The position numbers and the translations under genes are program-made. DNA of 7,466 nucleotides from Bacteroidota bacterium (GTDB lineage Bacteria > Bacteroidota > Ignavibacteria > UBA10030), in contig JALONE010000038.1 of assembly GCA_025455125.1 (NCBI GenBank), positions 1 to 7,466 of the forward strand. The letters run 5' to 3'. The notes under the pieces were generated by a model. That model saw nothing but the letters and a program-made list of their open reading frames with translations, was not told where the DNA came from and ran no database searches. Shown piece by piece: positions 1-6,265 of the stretch. Position 1 is the stretch's first letter. Each line of letters begins with the position of its first letter.

Positions 1-1
1 G

Positions 2-1183
2 TTCGGCAGTTTGCTGCGTTCCCCCAAATTCGATCCCGACGCCGCGATCTTTCTGGCAGGACTGGCAGAACTCGATCCGCGGACGAACGGTTCCGTGACG
101 CCGCGAATGATGGATCGTCTCTGGTGGACGAAATTCAAGGCAGGTTCATCTGCGACATTTCACAAGATCATCCCGTTTCCGGCGACCGCATCGTCCGGAA
201 CGATCCTCCGTGAGAAGGCGGCGATCACGTCGCCATTCACGCACGCAGATGCACAATCGATCCGTGCAGTTTCCCGCGAGTGGACGTCGCGCTCGAAGGA
301 GCCGATGGTCGTCAGCATCGCGCACCGCGGAACAGTTGTCTTTCACGAGTCGTTCGGAACAAGCGCAGACGGACAACCCATCGAGCCCGCAGCGCCGATG
401 TGGATGGCTTCCATCACGAAACTGCTCACGGGAGTGCTGGTGATGCAGTTCGCGGACCGGGGACTCGTCGAGCTCGATGCGCCGATCGATCGCTATCTCC
501 CTGAACTTGCATCCGCGCGTCCTTGTCCGCTGACGATACGCATGTTGCTGAATCACACGGCCGGACTTTCCTGGGCGGGCGAATGGGCCTCCGACTGGGA
601 ACCTTCGATGGAAAACCGGGTTGCCCATGCCTTGCCGTTCCTGCAGACAGGAAAGCGGTTCCGCTACCATCGGGGAGGGTATGCGTTGACGAGCAAGATC
701 CTCGAACGCATCTCGGGTGAAACCGTGCCGCAGCTGTTTCAACGGATGATCTTTCAACCGCTGGAGCTGCAGAGCGCATTCGCCGACAACACGTACGGAG
801 GATTGTACTGTTCCGCCCTCGATCTTGCGCGCTTCGGACACATGCTGCTGCAGCATGGCCGCTCCGGGACGCAGACGATCATCACCGATTCCGCCTTCAC
901 CGCGATGCTTCCGATTCCGCTCACGCTTGCCGATGGCGAGCGAGCGCGTTCATGGGGAGTCGGAACATCGGCTCTTGGTGGGAACGGACTGAGTGCGTCC
1001 ACGTTCGGGCATGAGGCGGCCTCCGGCGCGATCTTCCGTATTGATCCAGTCAATGATCTCGTGGTTGTCGTTGCACGCAACCGTCCCGGGACCGACGATG
1101 CCACCTACAAGGAATTCGCAGGTCGGTTCCTGCAGGCCGTGACCGCACCGATTCATCGTGTTCCGGAGTCGCATCGTGAGTGA
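2..1183 (+). CDS. Serine hydrolase, beta-lactamase class C / S12 family (5' end outside window)
   Basis: This is a penicillin-binding-protein-like serine hydrolase. Residue numbers count from the TTG at 11, but the frame is open to the left edge and that TTG has no ribosome binding site, so the true start is probably upstream. Seen: the nucleophile motif SITK (Ser134, Lys137), preceded by PMWMA and followed by a helix (LVMQFADRGLVELDAPIDRYLPEL) typical of the family; the block IRMLLNHTAGL near 175; and a C-terminal GHEAASGAIFRIDP block, with His334 where the KTG/HxG motif is expected. The second catalytic motif, normally Tyr-x-Asn, reads Tyr-His-Arg (219-221). Residues 1 to about 85 do not resemble the S12 fold and I do not recognise them. 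Known members are DD-peptidases, esterases, beta-lactamases or aminopeptidases, usually outside the cytoplasmic membrane. No signal peptide can be judged because the N-terminus is missing. The stop codon lies inside the next permease gene (8-base overlap), so it shares the operon. The substrate cannot be predicted. Confidence 0.88.
   Translation, partial: FGSLLRSPKFDPDAAIFLAGLAELDPRTNGSVTPRMMDRLWWTKFKAGSSATFHKIIPFPATASSGTILREKAAITSPFTHADAQSIRAVSREWTSRSKEPMVVSIAHRGTVVFHESFGTSADGQPIEPAAPMWMASITKLLTGVLVMQFADRGLVELDAPIDRYLPELASARPCPLTIRMLLNHTAGLSWAGEWASDWEPSMENRVAHALPFLQTGKRFRYHRGGYALTSKILERISGETVPQLFQRMIFQPLELQSAFADNTYGGLYCSALDLARFGHMLLQHGRSGTQTIITDSAFTAMLPIPLTLADGERARSWGVGTSALGGNGLSASTFGHEAASGAIFRIDPVNDLVVVVARNRPGTDDATYKEFAGRFLQAVTAPIHRVPESHRE
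1164..1168 (+). promoter_or_regulatory. Ribosome binding site deciding the GTG start of the first permease
   Basis: CGGAG lies 7 bases before the GTG at 1176. The in-frame GTG at 1158 has no purine-rich stretch in front of it, so 1176 is the preferred start. The site lies inside the last codons of the serine hydrolase gene. Confidence 0.6.
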
Positions 1184-2060
1184 CTGGGGACGTACACGGA
1201 CCTCGACGGGTCAGCTGAAACTCCTGCTCCCCGCTCTCATCCCGGTCCTCCTCTTCTCTCTCATCCCGCTGATTCGCGGCATCTATCTGGGATTCACCGA
1301 CTATCGACTCGGTGATCCGATCCAGTTCAACGGGCTCGCGAACTACGTCCGGATGCTGAGCGATGTCTTCTTCTGGAAGTCCTTCCAGGTTGGATTTGTG
1401 TGGACGCTCGTTGTGACGTTCGCACAAGTGGCGCTCGGTCTCGGCCTTGCGCTTCTGCTCAATCGAAAGGTCCGGTTCACCTCCATCTATGCGACGCTCA
1501 TGCTCGTCCCGTGGGCGATGCCTCCGATCATCCGTGGGATCGTTTGGCGGCAAGTCTACGATCCTGATGCCGGCATCTTGAATGGCGTGCTCATCCAAGC
1601 CGGGATCATCCACCAGCAGATCAACTGGCTCTCGAGTTTCGAGTACGTCATTCCCGCCGTTATCGTTGCCGGCGTGTGGGGGGAAATTCCGAAGGCGGCC
1701 GTTTTCGTTCTCGCCGGACTGCAGTCGATCCCGAAGGACCTGTACGAGGCCGTGCGCATCGACGGCGCGGGCCGGTGGAAGGAGTTCGTGCATATCACGC
1801 TGCCGATGCTGACACCGGTGCTTGCTGCTGTTGTGTCGTTGTCCTTCATGTGGAATTTCAACACGTTCGGCATCGTCTGGGTGCTCACGCAGGGGGGACC
1901 CGGCGGATTAACCCGACTTCCAATGCTTGCCGCGTACGAAGAAGCGTTCCGCTACGGATACGTTGGATACGCTGCGGCCATCGGGAACGTCATGGTACTC
2001 GTGATCAGCCTCGTGCTGTTCAGCTATCTCCGCGTCCAGTTGCGGGAGCAGAAGCAATGA
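1176..2060 (+). CDS. ABC sugar transporter permease, MalF/UgpA type
   Basis: This inner-membrane subunit of a carbohydrate-uptake (CUT1-type) ABC importer pairs with the permease encoded next. It has 294 residues from the GTG at 1176. Seen: about six hydrophobic segments, near residues 14-40, 70-95, 103-122, 156-182, 212-235 and 263-288. A large cytoplasmic EAA loop begins at Glu191 (EAVRIDGAGRWKEF, then ITLPML), which docks the ATPase. A TQGGPGG stretch precedes the last membrane segment, as in many MalF-like proteins. There is no large MalF periplasmic insertion, and the length is normal for the short UgpA-like form. The N-terminus is short and cytoplasmic (SDWGRTRTSTGQ). The gene overlaps the serine hydrolase by 8 bases and the second permease by 4 (ATGA), indicating translational coupling. 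Specificity cannot be read from a permease sequence. The family assignment is firm, the ligand unknown. Confidence 0.95.
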   Translation: MSDWGRTRTSTGQLKLLLPALIPVLLFSLIPLIRGIYLGFTDYRLGDPIQFNGLANYVRMLSDVFFWKSFQVGFVWTLVVTFAQVALGLGLALLLNRKVRFTSIYATLMLVPWAMPPIIRGIVWRQVYDPDAGILNGVLIQAGIIHQQINWLSSFEYVIPAVIVAGVWGEIPKAAVFVLAGLQSIPKDLYEAVRIDGAGRWKEFVHITLPMLTPVLAAVVSLSFMWNFNTFGIVWVLTQGGPGGLTRLPMLAAYEEAFRYGYVGYAAAIGNVMVLVISLVLFSYLRVQLREQKQ

Positions 2061-2893
2061 AGACGCGCACATTCATCGCCGACCTGCTTACGCATGCGGG
2101 ATTGATCCTGTTCATGATCTTTCTGGTGTTCCCGCTAGTGTGGATGATCGCGACGTCCTTCCGGCCGACCGCGGAGATCTATTCCGGAACGGTCGCGCTC
2201 CTCCCCGAGTCCCCCTCGCTCGACCACTACCGGACGATCTTCCTCGAACAGAAGATCTTCACCAGCATGGGGAACAGCTTCATCGTCGGGATCTGTTCCA
2301 CGCTCATCGCGGTCCTGATCGCCCTGCCGGGAGCGTACGCACTTGCGCGCTATTCCACGCGATGGAATAATGTGGTTCTCGGCTGGATCCTCGGTTCGCA
2401 GATCTTCCCGGTCATTCTCGTGATGATCCCGCTCTACATCCTCCTCCGGTCGATGGCGCTGACGGATTCACTCATCGGACTGACGCTGGTGTACGTCGTC
2501 TGGGCGCTGCCGTTCGTGCTCTGGATGTTGCACGGATACGTCCGCACCGTTCCGCTCGACATCGAAGAGGCCGCTGCGATCGACGGTGCATCCCGTTCAC
2601 AGATCATCTTCCGGATCGTTGCGCCTCTTCTTCTCCCGGCGATCGGCGCATCAGTGTTGTTTGCATTCGTGTCGGCATGGAACGAGTTCTTCTTTGCGCT
2701 CGTGCTGATGAAGGATCCCAATTTGATGACCCTGCAGGTGGAACTTGCGCGGTTCACGGGAATGGAGGGACAAGCGCGAACCGGACCCCTGGCGGCAGCG
2801 AGTGTGTTGGCGACGGTTCCTTCCGTCGTACTGTTTGGCTTTCTCCAGAAATGGTTTTCCTCCGGCTTGATCGCCGGAGCGGTGAAGAATTAG
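2057..2893 (+). CDS. ABC sugar transporter permease, MalG/UgpE type
   Basis: This is the second membrane subunit of the importer, 278 residues. The ATG at 2057 overlaps the upstream TGA (ATGA) and has GGGAG at 2044-2048, 8 bases ahead. The frame stays open far upstream, but that part lies within the first permease gene and is not coding. Seen: a first membrane helix near residues 9-32 ending in the MalG-like FPLVWMIATSFRP; five further hydrophobic segments; the GAYALARY stretch near residue 95-102; and a strong EAA loop starting at Glu170 (EEAAAIDGASRSQIIF), followed by VAPLLLP where LPLxxP is usual. The AWNEFFFALVL segment and the C-terminal WFSSGLIAGAVKN are classic MalG/UgpE features. The length is normal for the family. 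It is followed after 9 bases by the solute-binding protein gene. No ATPase gene follows, so the energy-coupling subunit must come from elsewhere. Confidence 0.95.
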   Translation: MKTRTFIADLLTHAGLILFMIFLVFPLVWMIATSFRPTAEIYSGTVALLPESPSLDHYRTIFLEQKIFTSMGNSFIVGICSTLIAVLIALPGAYALARYSTRWNNVVLGWILGSQIFPVILVMIPLYILLRSMALTDSLIGLTLVYVVWALPFVLWMLHGYVRTVPLDIEEAAAIDGASRSQIIFRIVAPLLLPAIGASVLFAFVSAWNEFFFALVLMKDPNLMTLQVELARFTGMEGQARTGPLAAASVLATVPSVVLFGFLQKWFSSGLIAGAVKN

Positions 2894-2897
2894 GAAG
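2892..2897 (+). promoter_or_regulatory. Ribosome binding site of the solute-binding protein gene
   Basis: AGGAAG begins inside the permease stop codon and ends 5 bases before the GTG at 2903. It supports that GTG as the start. The encoded protein then opens with a positively charged, hydrophobic N-terminus, as an exported protein should. Confidence 0.6.
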
Positions 2898-2902
2898 TCC
2901 GC

Positions 2903-4222
2903 GTGAAACGATTCATCCTTGTCGGCGCCGGCGTCGTCGTCCTTGGGACGATCGTCTTTCTTCTCCTTCCGCAAGGAGAGCAGACCGATTCCTCCACGAC
3001 ACGACTGCGCTTCGTCAGTCTCGCGTGGCAGGAGCAGGCGCTGGCGACGAACCGGGCGATCGTCGCGGAGTGGAATGCGGCGCATCCCGAACTGCCGGTC
3101 GAGTATGTTCAGGGGACCTGGAATTCCGTCCATGATTATCTAATTACGGGATTCGAGACCGGAGACGTTCCCGACGTGTTCCATTACGAATCGTCGGTCA
3201 TCGTGGACTTTGCAATGCGCGGATTCCTGACCGACCTCGCGCCCATGATCGAACCGGAGATGCGCGACGACATTCTGGATGTCGCGTGGGCATCGGTGCG
3301 CAGACCGGACGGGGCCATCTGCGGGATTCCGTTTCTGATGGAGTCATTCATCGGATTGTACGATGTTGATGCACTGAGCGCCGCGGGGATCACGCCGCCG
3401 ACCTTCGAGCGACCATGGACGTGGGAGGAATTCCGTTCGGTCGCGCGGCGGTTGACCGTGGACACGACGGAAGACGGAACGGTCGATCGCTGGGGTGCGG
3501 CCATCGGTCTGCGGAATTCGGCGAACATCGTGATGAACCTCTCCATCGGTTTCGGCGGATCGTTTTTCAGGAAGGTAGATGGACAGTACGTCGTGCGTGC
3601 AGGAATCGAGGAGCGGGAACTTCTCTCGACAATTCATACCATGCTGTATGCGGATCGTTCGATCGCCCCGTCGAGTGTGGGACAATCTGGACCCGCGATG
3701 ATCCCGGGCTTCTTTCAACGGCGCTACGCGATGCTCATCGGCATCGGAGCGTGGGGACGACAGCAGCTGGTCGAGAACGCCCCGAGGGATTTTCGGTGGG
3801 GCGTGATCCCGCCGCTCAAGGCACGGACGCAGGACATTGGAACAAGCACGCAGACACTCAGCATCCCCAAAGCGTCGAAGCGAACAGCCGAAGCGATGGC
3901 GTTCATCCGATTCATGCTGTCGAAGGAGAACATGGCGCGGCTTGCCCTCAGTGATTGGATGCTCCCCGCGCGCGCATCGTGCCTGGAACAAGCGGAGTTC
4001 AACGATCCCGCGACCGGGTGGGATGTCACCACAGCGTCGGCGCGCTTTCTCAAGACGGGAACATGGACGGGCGCGCCAGGATATGTTGAATGGAAGAGCC
4101 GCGTGGCGAATCCCGTCCTGCAGGAATTCTTTTCCGGACGCCTTTCGCTGGACGAGGCAACCGCGCGGATCGAAGAAGAGAGCAATGTGGTGTTGTCCCG
4201 CTATCAAGAGGATGGACGATGA
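2903..4222 (+). CDS. Extracellular solute-binding protein, family 1 (sugar ABC importer)
   Basis: This protein should capture the ligand outside the cytoplasmic membrane and deliver it to the two permeases encoded just upstream. It has 439 residues from the GTG, the usual length for SBP_bac_1 proteins. Seen: residues 1-3 are MKR, then a hydrophobic stretch to about residue 23 (ILVGAGVVVLGTIVFLLLP), then a polar Ser/Thr-rich linker. There is no lipobox cysteine and no obvious Ala-x-Ala cleavage site, so it may stay anchored by an uncleaved helix. Family landmarks include NRAIVAEWNAAHPELPVEY (strand-helix of lobe 1), the GDVPDVFHY stretch, EDGTVDRWG at 190-198 (a common DGxxDxWG pattern in sugar-binding proteins), and a C-terminal AEAMAFIRFMLSKENMARLA helix. 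The gene is third in the transporter set rather than first, the commoner position. It overlaps the first ARH gene by 4 bases. The ligand cannot be predicted by eye; a sugar, oligosaccharide or riboside is plausible. Confidence 0.93.
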   Translation: MKRFILVGAGVVVLGTIVFLLLPQGEQTDSSTTRLRFVSLAWQEQALATNRAIVAEWNAAHPELPVEYVQGTWNSVHDYLITGFETGDVPDVFHYESSVIVDFAMRGFLTDLAPMIEPEMRDDILDVAWASVRRPDGAICGIPFLMESFIGLYDVDALSAAGITPPTFERPWTWEEFRSVARRLTVDTTEDGTVDRWGAAIGLRNSANIVMNLSIGFGGSFFRKVDGQYVVRAGIEERELLSTIHTMLYADRSIAPSSVGQSGPAMIPGFFQRRYAMLIGIGAWGRQQLVENAPRDFRWGVIPPLKARTQDIGTSTQTLSIPKASKRTAEAMAFIRFMLSKENMARLALSDWMLPARASCLEQAEFNDPATGWDVTTASARFLKTGTWTGAPGYVEWKSRVANPVLQEFFSGRLSLDEATARIEEESNVVLSRYQEDGR

Positions 4223-5202
4223 GCATCCCTTACAAAGACCGTGCCCGCGGCTGTCTGATCGGTCTGGCGGTCGGAGATGCGCTCGGGTCTCCGACGGAAG
4301 GCAAGACGCCGGAGACGATCCAGCGCCAATGGGGTCGCGTGACCGACTTTCTGAACGATAAGCAGGGGGGAAGCGACGACACCGAGCATGCGCTCTTCAA
4401 CGCACGATTACTGCTCGCACATGGTCCCGCATTGAACGCAGAGCTCATTGCTGAAGGATGGAAGCGCGAGATCGTCAAAGGCGTGAATGCCTACAAAGGC
4501 GCGGGATTCAGCGAGATGCTGGTGATCCGCAATCTGCGTGACGGGCTCATGCCCCCCGCAAGCGGGCAACATTTGCATGCATGGAGCGATGGATTGGCGA
4601 TGCGTGTCGCGCCGTTTGCCATCGTTGCGGCGGGACGTCCGGAGGTCGCTTCAGAACTCGCCGCAATGGATGGCTCCGTCACGCATGCGGGAGAAGGGAT
4701 CATTGCAGGCCAGGCGGTCGCCGCGGCTATCGCAGTTGCCCTTGTCGCCGAGTCTGTCGACGGTGCGATTGACGCATCACTCTCTGCGATCCCGGAAGAT
4801 TCATGGACCCACCGAGCGATCACGAAAGCGGTCCAGATCGGTACCCGCAGCCGCGACGTCTGGAGCGGACTCGAACCTCTTCATCGGGCGATCGTTCCGG
4901 CCGCGTACTTCTGGCCAGACGTCGCACCCGAGGCGGTCGCACTCGCATTCGGCATCGTTGCCGCCGCGCGAGGCTCCTTTTCCGAAGCGGTCCTTGGCGG
5001 CGTCAATATCGGACGCGACGCCGATACGATCGCGGCCATCGCGGGAGCGATCTGCGGTGCTCTTCACGGTGTGAATGTGATCCCGACGGAATGGCGCAAA
5101 CGGGTCGAGCGATCACGGGGAATCTGCCTGGCGATGGTGGCAGGAATGGAGTTGACGCCAACAGCAGACGCCCTCGCCGAATTGTCAGAGAGGTGGCAAT
5201 GA
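4219..5202 (+). CDS. ADP-ribosylglycohydrolase family protein, first of three (motifs intact)
   Basis: This is a cytoplasmic all-helical hydrolase of the ARH/DraG family, 327 residues. Characterised members use two Mg ions to cleave the glycosidic bond of ADP-ribose adducts. Seen: the N-terminal ARGCLIGLAVGDALGSPTEG signature (residues 9-28); the first metal motif SDDTE at Ser52-Asp53-Asp54-Thr55, with Ser for the first Thr of TDDT, a conservative change; NLRDGLMPPASG at 105-116; SVTH with His156; and a canonical second metal motif GRDADT at Asp267, Asp269 and Thr270, followed by the AAIAGAICGAL helix. All expected ligands are therefore present and it should be active. The ATG overlaps the binding-protein stop (ATGA), and AAGAGGA sits 6 bases ahead at 4206-4212. 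The frame is open to 4090, but that upstream part is inside the binding-protein gene. Its place right behind an importer suggests action on an imported ribosylated or glycosylated metabolite rather than on nitrogenase. That role is inference. Confidence 0.93.
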   Translation: MSIPYKDRARGCLIGLAVGDALGSPTEGKTPETIQRQWGRVTDFLNDKQGGSDDTEHALFNARLLLAHGPALNAELIAEGWKREIVKGVNAYKGAGFSEMLVIRNLRDGLMPPASGQHLHAWSDGLAMRVAPFAIVAAGRPEVASELAAMDGSVTHAGEGIIAGQAVAAAIAVALVAESVDGAIDASLSAIPEDSWTHRAITKAVQIGTRSRDVWSGLEPLHRAIVPAAYFWPDVAPEAVALAFGIVAAARGSFSEAVLGGVNIGRDADTIAAIAGAICGALHGVNVIPTEWRKRVERSRGICLAMVAGMELTPTADALAELSERWQ

Positions 5203-6260
5203 ATCCGCACGGTGCTGTTCGCGCACGGAACGCTCTTCTTGGCCTCGCGCTGGGAGATGCGTTGAGTTGGACGGCGATGTATCATCGGAGCAGGGTGCTT
5301 CCTCCATGGACGCGGCGTATTAGAAGAGAGATGGATGCACAGCGGGAAGAGACGAATGTTCTGCGAGTTCCCATGCCCTTCTCGCTCAATCAACGGTCCG
5401 ACACCTTCGAGCTGTCGCCGACCGACGATACGGAGTGGGTCGCGTGGACGATGAAGCACCTTCTGGCGCACGCATGTGCGATCAGCGAATCACGAACGCT
5501 TGAAGCGTGGCGTGCACTTGCGGAGGTACAGGCATCGGTTCGCGGGTGGGTGAGCACGCAATGTGCGCTCAGCAATTTGCGCACGGGTCTTTTGCCCCCC
5601 GCCAGCGGACATGACCATCCGCATTACTTCGACGATGGCGCAATGGTGCGCGCTGTTCCCATCGGGATCGCATATGCGGGAGATCCGAAATCGGCCGCAC
5701 GTGCCGCCGCGATCGATTCATCGGTCACGAATTCCGAGGACGGCATCTGGTGTGCGCAGGCTATTGCCGCGGCGATGAGTGTTGCATGTGCCGGCAGTCC
5801 GTTGGAGGGAGTTCACCAGGCCGCGCTGGAGACCTTGCCCGCGGATTCATGGAGCCGAAGAACGGTCGATGATGCGATGCGGTTGTACCGAGATGGGGCC
5901 CCCATGCTTGCGCAGATCCCCGCGCTTCACACAGTGCTCAACGCTGAATACAGCGACGGGTGTGTTGCCCCCGAGATTCTTGCGCTGACCTTGGCGATCG
6001 TCCGAAGCGCGAAGGGATCTTTTGATTCCGCGTTGTTGGGAGCTTTGTCTATGGAAAAAGCGGCCGACACATTGCCCGCGCTGGTCGGTACGTTGGCCGG
6101 AGCATTGTCGGAGCAGCCGGTCGTCCCCGAAGAATGGAACAACCGACTCCGCACGTTGCGCGGCGTCAGTCTGCCGGACATGGAAGGCGTGGATTTTGTC
6201 GCACTCGTCGACGAATTCATTGAGCGCAGTGCGCGCAACCCGGAAGAGACCAAGAGTTGA
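5199..6260 (+). CDS. ADP-ribosylglycohydrolase family protein, second of three (degenerate second metal site)
   Basis: This is an ARH-family protein of 353 residues that aligns with the first paralogue over its length. Seen: ARNALLGLALGDALSW near 9-24; a longer basic loop (about residues 28-70, including PPWTRRIRREMDAQ and PMPFSLNQ) before the first metal motif; TDDTE intact at Thr75-Asp76-Asp77-Thr78; NLRTGLLPPASG at 126-137, matching the first paralogue almost exactly; SVTN with Asn178 in place of His; and KAADT at 287-291, where the first paralogue has RDADT. The alignment around the last motif is ungapped, so Ala288 stands where a metal-ligand Asp is expected, while Asp290 and Thr291 remain. 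Hydrolase activity may be lost or changed. A regulatory or partner role, or a subfamily with other chemistry, is possible. The ATG overlaps the previous stop (ATGA), with AGAGAGG at 5187-5193. The open frame upstream to 4803 lies within the preceding gene. Confidence 0.88.
   Translation: MNPHGAVRARNALLGLALGDALSWTAMYHRSRVLPPWTRRIRREMDAQREETNVLRVPMPFSLNQRSDTFELSPTDDTEWVAWTMKHLLAHACAISESRTLEAWRALAEVQASVRGWVSTQCALSNLRTGLLPPASGHDHPHYFDDGAMVRAVPIGIAYAGDPKSAARAAAIDSSVTNSEDGIWCAQAIAAAMSVACAGSPLEGVHQAALETLPADSWSRRTVDDAMRLYRDGAPMLAQIPALHTVLNAEYSDGCVAPEILALTLAIVRSAKGSFDSALLGALSMEKAADTLPALVGTLAGALSEQPVVPEEWNNRLRTLRGVSLPDMEGVDFVALVDEFIERSARNPEETKS
6242..6248 (+). promoter_or_regulatory. Ribosome binding site for the third ARH gene; two possible starts
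   Basis: GGAAGAG lies 8 bases before a TTG at 6257 that overlaps the upstream stop (TTGA), imitating the ATGA junctions of this operon. The in-frame ATG at 6266 is served less well, by AAGAG at 6252-6256. The TTG start would add three residues (Met-Ile-Glu). The choice is open. Confidence 0.4.
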
Positions 6261-6265
6261 TCGAG

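Noticed and set aside
146..856. - strand frame (236 codons) opposite the serine hydrolase
   Set aside because: It is Arg-rich with no motif, and the + strand carries the conserved hydrolase motifs over the same bases.
1050..1793. Long - strand frame (247 codons) opposite the serine hydrolase/permease junction
   Set aside because: Its composition is extremely Glu/Arg/Asp-rich, it has no domain, and it spans two real genes on the other strand.
1676..2056. Upstream extension of the second permease frame
   Set aside because: It lies inside the first permease gene, is Arg/His-rich, and the recognisable MalG-like protein begins at the ATG at 2057.
2894..2902. Possible promoter or regulatory site between the second permease and the binding protein
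   Set aside because: The gap is only 9 bases and is filled by the ribosome binding region.
3344..4207. Long open frame on the - strand (287 codons) opposite the binding protein gene
   Set aside because: Its protein is Arg/His-rich without any recognisable domain, and the + strand frame is a clear family 1 binding protein. It is a shadow typical of GC-rich coding DNA.
4090..4218. Upstream extension of the first ARH frame
   Set aside because: It overlaps the end of the binding protein in another frame and has no family resemblance. The coupled ATG at 4219 is better supported.
4803..5198. Upstream extension of the second ARH frame, which could suggest a 485-residue fusion protein
   Set aside because: The extension is Arg-rich shadow sequence overlapping the first ARH gene in another frame. 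The ATG at 5199, with a good ribosome binding site and an ATGA overlap, starts the family-like sequence.
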